From: Phycomyces blakesleeanus NRRL 1555(-)
Lineage: Eukaryota > Mucoromycota > Mucoromycetes > Mucorales > Phycomycetaceae
DNA length: 64,000 nt
Assembly (NCBI RefSeq): GCF_001638985.1
Contig: NW_017265135.1
Location: forward strand, 2,719,223 to 2,783,222
Direction: 5' to 3'
The notes under the pieces are model-generated. The model was not told the origin of the DNA. It did not search any database and saw only the letters and a list, made by a program, of their open reading frames with translations. Of this stretch, positions 48,629 through 62,859 are shown piece after piece; position 1 is the stretch's first letter; each line of letters starts with the position of its first letter. Both the position numbers and the translations under genes were made by a program.

Positions 48629-50591
48629 ATGTTAAGACTTACAACATGGAGGGCCTTTCAGCAACCGCTACATAATTTACCTTCGATTCTATTCGTACGC
48701 CTCTTTTCATTATCACAGCACTTTTGGTACCTGAGACTGAGTTTCTTTTCTTTCTCTTCTTTTTTTATACTTAGATTGGAAAGATAGGCCAGAAGCAGAC
48801 CTGGGCAAATACACGATTATATACCACTACACAAGGAGATTCCGAAAATAAAAAGCATGATATTTTGTTTTTCGGAACAGACGAATTCGCATCGAACCAT
48901 CTCAAGGCATTAATTCTAGAGAGAGGTACATGACTATAAATGGACATGCTTTAAAATGATCAAGAATTTTAGTATAGGTAAAATAATAAGAATCGAGATT
49001 CTAATGCTAAAGCTTGGTTGATCAATAATAGATCAGCCTGGATCTAGTATTGGAAATATCGAACTTGTCTGCCCTCCTGATCGATTAACAGGACGAAAAA
49101 TGAATGAGCTAACACCCAGTAAGTCATTAAATAATAATGAAAGACATGCGTATATATGTATATGCGATATTTGCCTAAACAACATTGTACTTTTTTTTTG
49201 GTGTATTTGTGGTTAATAGGTAAGACCAAGGCATTAGCGACCCTATATGATATTCCAGTGCACCATACACCTGTCAAAGAAAAAACATTGGATAATTGGC
49301 AGGTAACATATATATACTTGTTTTTATGTGCGCACGATCGTAAAACCAACAAGCTTCTATATAGGTACCAGGAAAGTTTGATCTGGGAGTAGTTGTTTCC
49401 TTTGGTTACTTTATTCCTCCCCATGTTATTGAAACCTTTAAGAAAGGTGCTGTCAATGTACATCCTTCTCTCCTACCAAAATACAGAGGTGCTGCACCTA
49501 TCCAACATACTATTCTTGGCGGAGATGAAGTAACGGGTGTTACTGTTCAGGAACTCGATGACAAGGCATTCGATGCTGGCCGTATTCTTTCTCAAGAAAA
49601 AGTGGTAAATAATAAATAGTACGACTATTAAATAATACAAAGAAATACAAAAGAAATATACTTGGTTTTATTTTATTATACTATATTATATTATATTATA
49701 TTATATTATATTATATTATATGATATTGTACCGTATTTTCTTTTAACCTTTATTCAAAACATTGCTGATAAAATTAAAAATGAAAAAACATGCTTTATTT
49801 AGGATCTATCAGATGAAGTCGCTCCTGCTTATCCTTCCTTACTCAACAAATTGTCCGATGTCGGGTGCAAACTATTGGTTTCAACCCTGAGAAAGCTTGA
49901 TTATCATAAAAAGAACGCAAAAATACAAGATCCTACCAAGATTACTAGTGCACCAAAAATAAAGAAAGATTGGGCCGATATTAAATTTGACGTTATGACT
50001 GCTTGGCAAATTGAGCAACTCCATAGAGCAATTGGCTCTCAAGTAAGTTCTAAGCAGATATAAACACACACACAAAAAAAAATTCAAACAATTGGATCAA
50101 CTAAATGTACCTTTTTTATGTTATATATATATTTTTTTAAAATGAAGTATCCTATCAAAACAATCTTTACTTTCTCACGTTTCAAGCGATCCAAGAAATT
50201 AAAACAAAGATTCGTCACAATGAGCTTGCACAACGTATTCCTGCCGCTAGATTCACCTGCCTACTATTATAATCCTCCTCTAGAACCCGGAACCTTTGTT
50301 TTTGATGAGAACTCAGGGTCAGTCCATGTGTGCTGTGCAGACGGGAACGTAATTGGGTTCACTCACATCCAGGCTGAAAGCAAAAAAACGATCCTGGCCA
50401 AGGACTTTGTGAATGGTTACGAAATCCGCAATAATGTGGGTCAGTTTGGTGAATTGAGTGAGGAGGATGTGGAGGCTGGTATGAGTGGTGTTCGTGTTAC
50501 GAAGAAAAGAGCAGAATATAATAAGGTCATTCGTAAGCGACTTCGTATGCGCAAAGTCGATTTTGAACGCTTGGTTCTCAACAAAAGATAA
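48629..50591 (+). CDS. FMT1: Mitochondrial methionyl-tRNA formyltransferase
   Basis: Formylates Met-tRNA(i) with 10-formyl-THF to start mitochondrial translation. Exon 1 from 48629 encodes a presequence-like 'MLRLTTWRAFQQPLHNLPSI'. An in-phase donor at TTC|GTACGC joins it to 'IGKIGQKQTWANTRLYTTTQ'. The catalytic domain shows 'DILFFGTDEFASNHLKAL', then 'VVSFGYFIPP', the signature 'NVHPSLLPKYRGAAPIQHTI' and 'DDKAFDAGRIL'. The C-terminal tRNA-binding domain has 'VCCADGNVIGFTHIQAESKK' and 'AKDFVNGYEI'. A further ~55 residues, rich in Arg/Lys and without match in my knowledge of the family, end the protein. Introns are short, and the last acceptor is ATGAAG|TATCC. The order of motifs and the targeting leader make the identity safe. 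Exon 1 is less certain. Confidence 0.9.
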
Positions 50592-50839
50592 ACACATACA
50601 AAAGTATGCGTGTACTTCATAGATATTACATAATAAAAATAATAAAAATAAAAAATATGTATAAAGAGGTATATATAAGAGAGACTTTGATTCTGGAAAG
50701 TAATGTTTCTTGTTACTTTCTCTATTCATTTACTGAGATTCTATATAAGTTGAAAGGACAAAGAAACATTTTGTCCGAGTGAAGGCTATGTACAAATAAT
50801 AATAATGATAATAATAATAAAAAACAAGATAGGGATCTC

Positions 50840-52375
50840 TCAAAGTTTCTGTCCATGTATACATCGCAAGGTAACTTTATCCATATTGTTCCAAAGAGTG
50901 GCCATTGCCAGTTGCCAATCATTCTCGGTTACTACCCAGGTGAGCCTTTTGCCAATATTTTTGTCAAAATAACTCGAAGCCGAAGATCGATCATGATTAT
51001 AGACCAACACCCAATCATCGTCTTCCCATACTCCATCACTAGTCAGAAGCTTTTGCACAATTCTTTCTCTGACTGTAGCTAAAGAAGTGTATCTTTGGAC
51101 CTGAATTACTACAATATTATCCAAATCACGAATAACCTTGAGCCGAAGAAATGTGTTTACAGGTGTCTTTGGAGCCATTAAATTTTCTGAAGTATTTGCT
51201 TCTATTTCGACATTATTGTTGCTTGATGTAGACATTTCAGCTGATGTCTCTTTCGATGTAGGAGGAGCGACATGTATGTCAATGCTCACATTAAGGTCAA
51301 TATCGGGGTCAATATCGGTGGCATCATCAGCAAAGTCGTGGTTAGCATAGTGAGAATTTTCCAACAAAAGGGTGTGATCACGAGTAGACCAAGGCAGACT
51401 CAGGGTTGCATTTGTGTAAAATGACAAGAGACTAGGGGGGGATTTCTTTCGGAAGGAGCGGGCGCCGAGAGTACGCCAGCGTGCAACCGAAGTCAAGACT
51501 GGGCGAGGAGGATCTGGTAAAGAGGTGGATTGTGGAGACGGAACTCGAGTGCTTAGACGAGAAGATGGCAACCAGACATAGCGGAGATCAGGCTGCGACA
51601 GGGATCGACAGAGGACGGAATGGCGGAGAGTGTTTCGCCGCATGGATACTGTGTGAGATCGAAGTCGACTACGTTTTTGTACAAAAGATGATCGATTGAG
51701 GATCTCCTGCTGCTGTTGAATCTCCTGCTTTTGTTGCTTTAATTGCTGTTGTTGTCTTACTTGTTGTCTTTGCTGCTGCTGCTGCTGCTGTTGTTGTTGT
51801 TGCTGCTGCTGTTGCTGCTGCTGTTGTTGTCGTTGCTGACGTTGTCGAATTATTGCTTGTTCAGCATCTGCTTTGTGAAGGCCAAAGAATTCCATTACAG
51901 CAAGAGAATGGGTCATTGACGGTGGGAGAGTAAAGAGACTGACAAGAAATGCATTTAGTTCAATTCGACGGTCTTCTGGTGTGTATTTGTTGGGGAGCCA
52001 TTGAATTCGTCGTTTAAGTTTTGGGAGAGTGGCTGGTTTTACAAAACAAGTTTTTGCAGGAAGAGGAGTTTGGAAGCGAGCTGGTAAGATAGTCGCGATA
52101 AGGGTACGTTCGACACCAATCTCTTGATAAAGTCGTTGGACGAATTGACGAAAGTCTTCGTAACGACGAGTGATTATGTATGTACTACGGGTTGTGGAAT
52201 CGGCACAACCGGGAGTAGACCGAACAGTGATTTTCTGAGGGACGACCTGAATACTGTACCAAGTCTGATGGCCTGGACGATGTTCTATGTCCACTACCTG
52301 TGCTCTTTCTATGGAAGGCGCGAGGCGAATACCGGAGGCAACCGACTTTTTGTGGGAAGGATGAAGAAGGGTCAT
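50840..52375 (-). CDS. PX domain / polyglutamine / PB1 domain protein
   Basis: An intronless 511-residue protein. Residues ~25-170 form a PX domain: 'YIITRRYEDFRQFVQRLYQE' holds the lipid-binding Arg-Arg-Tyr region, 'ILPARFQTPLP' is the proline loop, and 'RRIELNAFLVSLFTLPPS' is the last helices. Residues ~180-230 are a long Gln run with scattered Arg. A Ser/Arg-rich linker and a PB1-like domain end the protein ('FLRLKVIRDLDNIVVIQVQR', basic cluster 'RERIVQKL', acidic OPCA-type 'WEDDDWVLVYNHD', 'TENDWQLAMATLW'). PX plus PB1 is found in polarity and NADPH-oxidase scaffolds such as Bem1 and p40phox, but no SH3 domain is seen here. A membrane-linked scaffold role is inferred. The gene converges on FMT1, 248 bp between the stop codons. 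Confidence 0.85.
   Translation of the reverse strand: MTLLHPSHKKSVASGIRLAPSIERAQVVDIEHRPGHQTWYSIQVVPQKITVRSTPGCADSTTRSTYIITRRYEDFRQFVQRLYQEIGVERTLIATILPARFQTPLPAKTCFVKPATLPKLKRRIQWLPNKYTPEDRRIELNAFLVSLFTLPPSMTHSLAVMEFFGLHKADAEQAIIRQRQQRQQQQQQQQQQQQQQQQQQQQRQQVRQQQQLKQQKQEIQQQQEILNRSSFVQKRSRLRSHTVSMRRNTLRHSVLCRSLSQPDLRYVWLPSSRLSTRVPSPQSTSLPDPPRPVLTSVARWRTLGARSFRKKSPPSLLSFYTNATLSLPWSTRDHTLLLENSHYANHDFADDATDIDPDIDLNVSIDIHVAPPTSKETSAEMSTSSNNNVEIEANTSENLMAPKTPVNTFLRLKVIRDLDNIVVIQVQRYTSLATVRERIVQKLLTSDGVWEDDDWVLVYNHDRSSASSYFDKNIGKRLTWVVTENDWQLAMATLWNNMDKVTLRCIHGQKL
51770..51835 (-). repeat. CAG/CAA repeat encoding polyglutamine
   Basis: About 20 consecutive Gln codons of mixed CAG and CAA inside the PX/PB1 gene. 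Mixed codons usually make such tracts more stable than pure CAG. Confidence 0.9.
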
Positions 52376-55300
52376 GAAAGCAAGGATGGAAGAGAAGGGG
52401 ATGAGAGGAGGTTTGTGGCGATTGGTCTTATTTATTGTTGCTTATCGTCTAGAAGAGAGATTTGAATCGGAATACATTTCAAAAGTGAGACCAAAGTGCA
52501 AAGGGTACATGAAAAGGGGGGTTTTTGGGGGTTTGTGCACAGCAATCCAAGGACATACACGAGCAGGTCAAAAAGAAGAAGAAGAAGAAAGTTAAAAGAA
52601 AAGAGAATGGATCGCCTTGTTTTTGTCTGTTCATATTATTCCTTACTGACACGCATTCCCCATCATACCTCCGTTTGCATCATATCTAACCATGCCCCTC
52701 CTCTTGGGTGTGTCTGTATACCAAATCAGCTAAGCTTATTGTTCTTCTTTTTAGTGTGTCAAAGATCAAGAATCAAATTAAGCATTTCAATACTTGTGTT
52801 TATCCATGTTTCTGTTGTTATTTTATGATGTCTTTGGGAACATAGCTCTGTGAATAGTAAGGGAAAAATAGCAAATATAAAGACAAAAGGCCTAGCTAAG
52901 ACAACCCAATTCAACAAACAGTTGGTATAAAACACGAGGACAACAATAAAGAAAATATATAAAGAAAGTCTACAGTACTTCTTGGTTTCAATGAAAAATA
53001 TGAATTGATAATGGGCAATCCTAAACAGTAATAAATAGCTATTAATAATGTTCGTAAATAAATGTGTATGTATGTATGGACACATGTATAGAATACATTT
53101 AAATAGCCCTTTAGTCTATCCATTGTAGTTAAACCTTATTAAACTATTAGCCGTCGAGATTAAATATATCTTTAAAGTTTTCCAAGTGCTTCGAACTCTT
53201 TGTATGATGTTCACTACACAGTATTTATAAGCTCACATTAGACTTTGTATTTCTTTTATTAGCCATACATAGTTTGAAGAAAACAAGATTATATCTATAT
53301 ATTTTATCAAATGTCTTTTTTGGATCAATCTAAATTCATCACGATTGTTCTTTACAATTGTGAATTGATTCTTTTCGACATTTCCATTCAGAATTCAAGA
53401 TGTACATTCAGCTTTGTTCTTAAATATATATAACTTTATCAATAACCAGCTTTCTGAAAGGTTAAAGCCGTTTATCTTCAGATAGCTGTATACTTTATTT
53501 TGTTATAAAGATGATTTTCATAATTTGGTGGATACTGCGTGTAGAGTTAATATAACATAAAAGCTAAATTGTATTTCGACCCAGTCCAAAAAAAGTATTA
53601 TCCTGTCTAACTAACCAAAGATGCAAGAGGACAAAGGTCCTGTTATAGCTTAGACTTATTCTACTTGATAATAGAATGTACTATATAAGGTACGAGTAGT
53701 ATTTTAAAGAATATGTCATGATACTCTACAAAAACTCTTTTTGGAGTTCTGAGGCGGTTGCCCTTTTTTTACAGGATATAATAACGTATCGAATTAGGTA
53801 GGTATGTCAGAAAAGCATAAAAAAAAGGAATAAAAGACCATGACATTGATGTTCTAGATGAAATACATCTAACTCATAGAGTGTACATTGGTAGTCTCGC
53901 TAGTATATCGTTTAAAAGCTATCTAGGAAAATACCATAAAGAAAAAAGGAAAACTAAAAGAAAAATTTTGTACGCTTATGAGATCCGACCTTTAAGCATG
54001 TCAAGTTGCTTGAATGTACTCGCAGAAAAGACAACAAAGATATACACCATGTAAACTTTATTTGGTTTTTTTATCAAAATAACTCTCATCCTTTAGACTT
54101 TTTAAAGCATATAAAATTTACTGTTACTGGAAAATCATAGCATTTTCGATACTGAACATATATACAAACGCTCATTACATTTACATAGACCCTGTAGATC
54201 TTTATGTATAACAGATTTAGTTAACCTACACAAAGATAAATTAATAAGCACCAGCCATGTCTTTCTTCGCCCCTCTCTACTTTCACTTGGTCCACACCTT
54301 TTGTATTCTCCTCCTCCTCCTCTCGCCTTCCCCCCCTGCATCCCAGACATGTTGTCTACTTGCACAGACGCCTCTTACTATTGGCGGGTATAGATATGGA
54401 TATGGATATGGATATGGATGTAGATGTAGATATAGATATAGATATAGATATATACATTAAGTATATAAAATCACAACAGATCGGTTTTAAACTCAATACG
54501 TTTTACCCATTTAGTTTAATATCAAAATCTTATTTTATTTTCCAGTTGGTACCATAAGTACGGATTGGACTTGATTGCAGTTGCTGTTATATTACTATGA
54601 GTTGAATTGACAAAAAACCAAAGGCTTGTTCTTTTGGAATATTCTATAGCTATACATATCTTGTATACGAAAGTCCACCCTATTCCGTACAAATCATACA
54701 GTCTATATTTTTAATTCGATAGCAAATGAAAATATTACTCTTACCCCCTTGTCTTTTACCAACCCCCTTATTGTTCCGTTCTTGAAAGATATAGCGTTAA
54801 GATATACTGGGAATAACACTTTTTATTGTTAGCCTATAGTCGTAGTCATGCTCATCATCGTAAATACGCATATGTAAAATATATACATATATTAAGTCTC
54901 TTTAATGTGTCAGTGCAGCCCTCGAAACGAGACATAGTTTGATTCGCACGTCATATTATTCTTGGAATAAATATATATCCCACAGTATCAGGCCAGTTCT
55001 ATTTTACTCTAATACATGTTAATTCCAGGAAATCCTAGATTCATATCAAGAAATACCTACTCTTATTCGAATTTACTTCAATAAAGTATAGGTAACACAA
55101 AGAAATATCAAGGGCAAGTGATAAAAAAAATACGTAATTAGACTGGAGTAATATTAAATCTTTGAGTTTTTGAAAGGCATCATATAATGGCCAGAAAGTT
55201 ATGAAATAAATTAGGTAGGTCAAAGAAGGCTACAGAAGAGAGGGGGACTATAGCAGTAGCCCTCTTGGTTTCTTGAAAGAACTAGCGCCAGAGAAGCTTG

Positions 55301-55466
55301 AACTTACCCAAGACCAATCCTATCCAGGCTCGACCGCTAATTCCATTCAAGGTAATGGGACTGTCAAAGTTAAGAGAGACAGTCCAATGAATCAAGCCTA
55401 ACCAAGATAACGATTTATTTTTCTGTGTCCTTCTCTTTCTTACTCCCCACGCTGTCGAAGAAGAGA
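52376..55466. other. AT-rich intergenic region
   Basis: No supported gene over about 3.1 kb. A hexanucleotide run GATATG/GATGTA/GATATA (about 54390-54450) is a short satellite. Confidence 0.55.
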
Positions 55467-57841
55467 ATGTCATCCATTCATACTGTTTCAGAAGAGGACC
55501 AATGGTCCAATTGCATCCAAGTAATACTTGGCCTATTGGGTACCTATCCCCCGTGGGCATGCTTTCTGGTTCGCTCATGTACACTATAGAGGACAATTTA
55601 TTGGATCCCCATGAAATCCGTCATTCATCCAAACGAACCAACCCATCGCATACTGATGATACCTTTGAAAGACTGGATCGGAGAAAAGAACCAGGCAAGA
55701 AATATTGGGTTAATAACAACAATATTAGTAGTATATATAATCCAGAATTAATTAACGAATTATCTTACTACCAGAAACTTTGGATCATACGCCAGACCGC
55801 TTAGCTAACACACACACACAGTCCAAACGTAAAAGAAGTATTGCTGAGGATGTACGGGACAGAAAGATGCAAAAGATTTCGTCAAATTTAGCAAATGATA
55901 TTGCCCGAAGTTTATCGTTTACTGATCCTGACAGTAATCCTCGATCTACTCAAGATGTTGACGATATTGAGATGCTTATTACCCCAGATACAAAAGATCC
56001 TTCACATCTATTACAAACATCACCAGCCTTATCAACATCAAATCTATCATCCATACATGGTTTCCCATCTAATGGATGTCCTGTTTCTCAAACACAAAGA
56101 GTATATCGTAAATGTGCCCGACCATTTGGGACACGTCGATCGGGAGATACAGCAATGCACTCACTCGCCAGTGGACGCGATTCTTCTCCAATCCCAACTC
56201 TTCGACGGATCTCATTGAGTGGCGCCCTTTCACCTGCAATTGATTTGGACCAGTGGCTAATGATGCAGGCACACCGACAACAAATCAGTGTGCAGGATTA
56301 CAAATTGCTGTTTCAGGAGAAGAAGAAGCAGCTGCAACAGTGTCTACAGAAGCTGCATACCAGCCACCCAACCAATAGCGACACACAGCGCTATGAGGAA
56401 ATCAAGGAGAATTTAGGGAAAATATTGAGCATTGCAGATGAGCTGAGTGGAGATCACTCACTATCCTTCGCTGTAAGTGTAATGACAGAAATGATAATTG
56501 AGGATATATTAATATTTATATGGATATATATATATATATAAAGGAAATATTTCCTGAATGGAGAGAATGTGAAGGTCATCTCAACAAGCTAGCAAGCTAT
56601 GTTCAGGTGAGAGGAGTTTTTGTCTATGATGTAAATGACAAGGATAATATGTGATTTAATTGATTTGGTTTTTAGTCCATAGAAGATATGAAGCATCTTA
56701 ATTCTCAAACTATCCCTCGAACAAACGACTTGCTGCATGACATCAAGTATCTTCAGTCTGTTCTAGAAGACAAACATAATCTATATGGAGAATGTCTCGT
56801 TCAAAATGGATTGGAGTGGAAGACAATGGGTATGCCTGTAGACGAACACTTGCTGGCTGCCACCAAAGGGTGGTTTTATAGTCTTTCCATTGGTCTCTTG
56901 AGAGAGCTGGACACTGAATGCTCCAAGGCCCAGAGTCTTGTCACAAATATGCGTGAGCTTGTCAATAGCGCGCTTGGCGAAAAGGTACTGTATATAAATG
57001 TATAGATAAAATTTTATCCCTTTCTAATCATTGGATATTCATTACAATAATAATACTATACATATATATATATATATATAGCTTATGGCTGCTATTCTAC
57101 ACGGCATAGAGTTCATAAGTGGCTCGACTGCACTTATTGGGCTGCCATCTCGAAAATTAACTTTCGGATGCCGAGTACTCGCCACGGTCTATGGCCATTG
57201 GATTTCTGAGAATCTTGGCTATCTTAACGAACGACAACTAGCTGAATTTATGGCAGGAACTACAAATACGCCAAGCACACCAACTAATATAAATGTACCA
57301 AAGGCGATACGTACAGACTTGCGACTGATGCAATGTCTCGAGAGTATGGCCCGCGTATTGGCCGCACTTCAAACGTTACAGGAGGTGGATAGTGGGCAAA
57401 AGAGTGTGGCAAAAGGAGTGTTTCACCCTAGTCTGTTAAGAGATGTGGATGATGATGACCCTTTTGATGGCGAGACTGTGCTAGAGAATCTAACAAGTCT
57501 GCTGGTTGAAATTACGGTCAGGACTGTGGCTGTTATTGAGACTAGCCGTGTCCAGATCACTAAACTGAACACGGCAAAATCAGCTAATATTATGGTTAAT
57601 CCACAAATGGCGCTGGTTTACATGCAGGAGGCTCTCTTGTCTTTTGCTGATCAAATACTTGAATTGTCAGGAAGAGACTGGCAAACTGGTGCTCGGTTAC
57701 AGGTAATGAACTTTGAATTATTAAATTGAATTGTAAAGTTATTTATAAAAAGAAAGTAAGGCAATACTGACATACTTGAAAATATAACAGCGTCTGCATG
57801 CTCATCTAGAAGACATGGAGAATGAGTTTGCAGTACAGTAA
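55467..57841 (+). CDS. Helical protein of unknown function
   Basis: I cannot name this protein. The preferred model starts at ATG 55467 ('MSSIHTVSEEDQWSNCIQVI'), splices out a 50-nt intron (GTACCT...TATAG), then a 44-nt intron at 55731-55774, and runs through five further exons to TAA 57839-57841, about 680 residues. The middle is Ser/Pro/Thr-rich with a basic 'SKRKRS' patch. The second half is helical: 'EKKKQLQQCLQKLHTS', 'EIFPEWRECEGHLNKLASYV' and 'YLQSVLEDKHNLYGECLVQN', continuing to 'YMQEALLSFADQILELSGRD'. This looks like a spectrin- or cortical-adaptor-like fold rather than an enzyme. ATG 55502 without the first splice is the alternative start. A cytoskeletal or cortical role is a guess only. 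Confidence 0.65.
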
Positions 57842-58406
57842 TCTTTATATTACTATATATTAATGTATGTCTTTAAAACCCTTTATTTCACCCCTTTATT
57901 CATATATATACATATATACATACATATATGTATATATATTCTTGTATTTCTTTAAAGATAAATCAATAAAATAAGAAGAAACGAAGGAAAAATAAAAGAA
58001 AATAAGTTTAAACCACCAGTGTGTATATGTGTATGTTGGTGTGTATTTATTTAGTACCTGCTAAACAGTATATATATATACATATATTAGTACTTGATTC
58101 TATAAACGCGCACAAACCCAAACACCTATACACTCCTTTCCCCATCTCCCCTCCTTCATCCTCCCCTTATAAGATCTCCTTTATATTGGAATGGGTCACC
58201 GCAGCTAAGGAGAATAAAATAGACCGTCCAGATCAAGCCTTTCAACCTGAAAGAAAGAAAAGAAAGATGTTGAATAGATCAAGAATTTGAGGGCTTTTCT
58301 TCTTAAACTTTTTTTTCTTAAAAAAAAAAGCAAACAAAAAAGCAGAAAAAAAACAGTCAATTTTATACACCTTCTTACTCCCATTACCCTCGTTTTCTTA
58401 ATTGTC

Positions 58407-58926
58407 ATGGTTAGACTCACTACTATTGGTGCCTATGTTGTATTGGCGTCTCCTTTGGTGTTTGCACAGAGTAAGATGACCTTTAAGCCATTTTCAGTTT
58501 CAACTTTAGATATCCTTTCTCACTAAGAAACTGTTGCTTCTGTAGGCTCAACTCCTTCTGCCAGCACTCCAGTTCAAGGTATTCTTGCTGAGGCCTCAAG
58601 TATCCTTGCCAACGCGCCTATTCGCTCTCTTGTAGGAGAGGTAGAATATACAATGTCAAATAGCTGAGGATTCATAAATGTAGACTGATTTTTTTTCATA
58701 ACAGGCTACATCTGCAGTGGGTGCCTTTCCAAGTGCTGTCCATAGTTCTGTAAGCAGCATACTTTCTGTGGCCAACCATCCTGTTATTTCGAATGCAGGT
58801 CCCAATCCTGCTGCAACAGCCGCCCCCAAATCTATTCCAAAGGCTACCGCTGCCCAATCTGGAGCTGCTAAAACCAGTGTTACAGGAATAGTAGTATTCA
58901 TTGCCGTCCTTGGCTTGTTCCTTTAA
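58407..58926 (+). CDS. Small secreted GPI-anchor-type cell-surface protein
   Basis: 126 residues from three exons (58407-58470, 58546-58640, 58705-58926). A signal peptide ('MVRLTTIGAYVVLASPLVFA') is followed by a Ser/Ala/Pro-rich mature part without Cys ('SSTPSASTPVQGILAEASSI'). The end has a small-residue cleavage region ('AAQSGAAKTS') and a hydrophobic tail 'VTGIVVFIAVLGLFL', as expected for GPI attachment. Ser and Thr density suggests O-mannosylation. No enzymatic motif is seen. Similar small wall proteins are common and fast-evolving in fungi, so a more precise name is not justified. Confidence 0.8.
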
Positions 58927-59344
58927 ATCTCCCCCGACCATCCATGCATTCAGTTTTTCCATTAAATCATACCAATAAAGAAACTCCTCTTCTTTTTATT
59001 GACGAGATTCTATGTTCTTTTCAATATTTAACTATATCCTAATATTATAGGGTGATGAAATGTACTTGATATTTATGAATTCAAAATTTGCCATGTATCA
59101 AAAGTTATACTATTAAAGGTCACAATTTTTTGCCTAAATTTTATAGTGAGCTTATATCTCAAGTGATTTGTGTTTTTTCACTTTATTATATAACTTGCGC
59201 CTATTGTACTTATACTTATACATTCTATACGTGAGTGAGTGAGCAAGGGAGCGAATTAGTGAGTGTAGATTACCTTTTCTCATAAAGCATAATAGCTATT
59301 AACTCCTCTTTTTATGGTTTTATTTTTATTTTTAGTAATATAAC

Positions 59345-60668
59345 ATGGACCGTAAACGTAAAAACGATGAACCTCATCACGATGTCAAAATCAATCATAC
59401 TTCATATAATGCGGATGCTGCATCTGGTGCACATCGTGTAGCCCAGCATTACAACCAAAGACCTGATGTTGGTGTAGAAAAGCGTAAAGAATCAAAGATC
59501 ATCCGTCTCCGAAGCTTCAACAACTGGGTCAAGAGTGTACTGATCAATACTTATGTTAAGCCTGGATATAATGCATTTGACATGGGATGTGGCAAAGGAG
59601 GAGATCTGATCAAATGGGCAAAGTCACGAATCAGACATCTTGTAGCAGCAGGTAAAGAAACTCTTTACGATTAGATCAGACGACTAACAAGCATGGTGAT
59701 CTAAATGTAGACATTGCTGATGTCTCACTCGAACAAATGAAGGATCGTTACAAAACTCTACGCGACCGTTCATTTACAGCGGAATTCTATGCTATGGACT
59801 GTTATCAGGTAAGATATCCTGAGATAATATGGAAGTATAGTTCGTGTAAATAACACTTTACATACACACACACAGGAACCTATTGCACCTAAATTGAAAC
59901 CAGATTTAATGCTTGACGTTGTGTCAATGCAGTTCTGTCTTCATTATGCATTCGAAAATGAAACAAAGGCTCGCCAGATGTTGGAGAATGTGAGCACGCG
60001 ACTGAGATCAGGAGGTTACTTCTTTGGAACTATTCCCGATGCCAACTGGATCGTAAAGCGAGTGCGTGCAGAGCCGAAAGGCTCATTTGGATTTGGAAAT
60101 TCGATTTATCACATTGATTTTGAGGGTATTGAAGAAGACGAAAGTGGAAAAAAGGTTGGATTTACAAAGTATGGATGCAAATATATGTTCCATCTTGAGG
60201 ATGCCGTCGACTGCCCAGAGTATTTGGTCAATTGGCAGACATTGGAAAAGTAAGTCTGAGAATATATTTTATTCTTCTTAATGTGTATACAAGCTAGGTA
60301 CTTATATGAGCTCACGTAGATTGGCAGGAGAGTATGGCTTGATATTGAAGCGCAAGGAGAACTTTCATGATCTTTACAAAACAGCATCACAAGAAGAAGA
60401 GTTTGGTAAATTACTTCGTCGAATTGGTGTTGTAGGTGGAGCTAATCCAGAAATGAGCCCAGAAGAATGGGAAGCAGCAGGTAAGTTTTTCTTGTTTGGA
60501 AGCCATTTTGAGATAATCTGTGTGTGTGTGCGTGTGCGTGTGTTTTATTTATATATATATATATATATATAATCTGTACAGCTATAAAATAAGTATAGGT
60601 ATGCTTATCCATATAACTAATATCAAAATTTAGGCATTTACTTGGCCTTTGTGTTCCAGAAAAAGTAA
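59345..60668 (+). CDS. ABD1: mRNA cap guanine-N7 methyltransferase
   Basis: Transfers methyl from SAM to N7 of the cap guanine on nascent mRNA in the nucleus. Five exons start at ATG 59345. 'ESKIIRLRSFNNWVKSVLI' and the SAM loop 'AFDMGCGKGGDLIKWAKSRI' are followed by 'DIADVSLEQMKDRYKTLR', then 'VSMQFCLHYAFE', 'GGYFFGTIPDANWIVKRVR', 'YMFHLEDAVDCPEYLVNW' and the C-terminal 'GIYLAFVFQKK'. These blocks and their order are those of Abd1/RNMT. The N-terminal extension is short. The last exon (about 60634-60668) is only 11 codons plus the stop. Its 3' end faces the aspartic protease gene, with 116 bp between the stop codons. Confidence 0.96.
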
Positions 60669-60784
60669 CAGAAATAATAAAAAAGAAGTTACAGGTTTAT
60701 TTAGAGAAAACAGAGAAGGGAAAAGGGGGTTTTACACAAAGTTATGAAGTTAATTAGATGCAGAGAAGAATTAGGGCTATAAGT

Positions 60785-62313
<1,529 letters not shown>

Positions 62314-62859
62314 GGTTGTAAAGGTAAAAGAAAGGAAGACGAGAGTTGAAACGATAGCTGAAGAAATAGGTAGTTTCTCAAGCAAGTCAGTTGATTGGAT
62401 GATGTCATACGCTGCTTGGCGTTGGTTTGTGTGTACGTATATTTGTGTACTCCCAAGAAGTTGCTTTTTTGGTATCCCCTTGTTTTTGATAGGGCATTTT
62501 TGAGACAAATAAAGTGAATTGATAATATAAAAAAAATCTAGAATAAAATAAAATAAAATAAAATGATATAGATAGAAAGAGAAAGGCTATGAAATCGTAA
62601 AATAATTATAGTAAAAAAATATGTATAGTATATAATAGATATATCTTTCTCTTTCTGTGTATAAGTGTAAGTGTAAGTGCAGGTGTAAAGTGTAGGTGCA
62701 GGTGCAGATGTGTGTATATGTATATATGTGTGTGTATGTGTGAGTTTATGTGTGCCTGTTTTGGTTGTGAGTTGAGTGTATGAGTTGAGTTGATTCTGGT
62801 TCTGGGTTTTCCTTTTTTAGTGCTTCTTGTGCTTCTTGTGCTTCTTCTTTTGTTTTTTT
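62314..62859. other. Promoter region and GT-rich low-complexity sequence
   Basis: Upstream of the protease gene. GTGTAAGTGT- and GTGCAGGT-type runs at about 62660-62780 are low-complexity. No gene is seen. Confidence 0.5.

Noticed and set aside
55282..55596. Minus-strand open frame of 104 codons at the start of the helical orphan
   Set aside because: The opposite strand gives a spliced model continuous with a large gene, so this frame is taken as its shadow.
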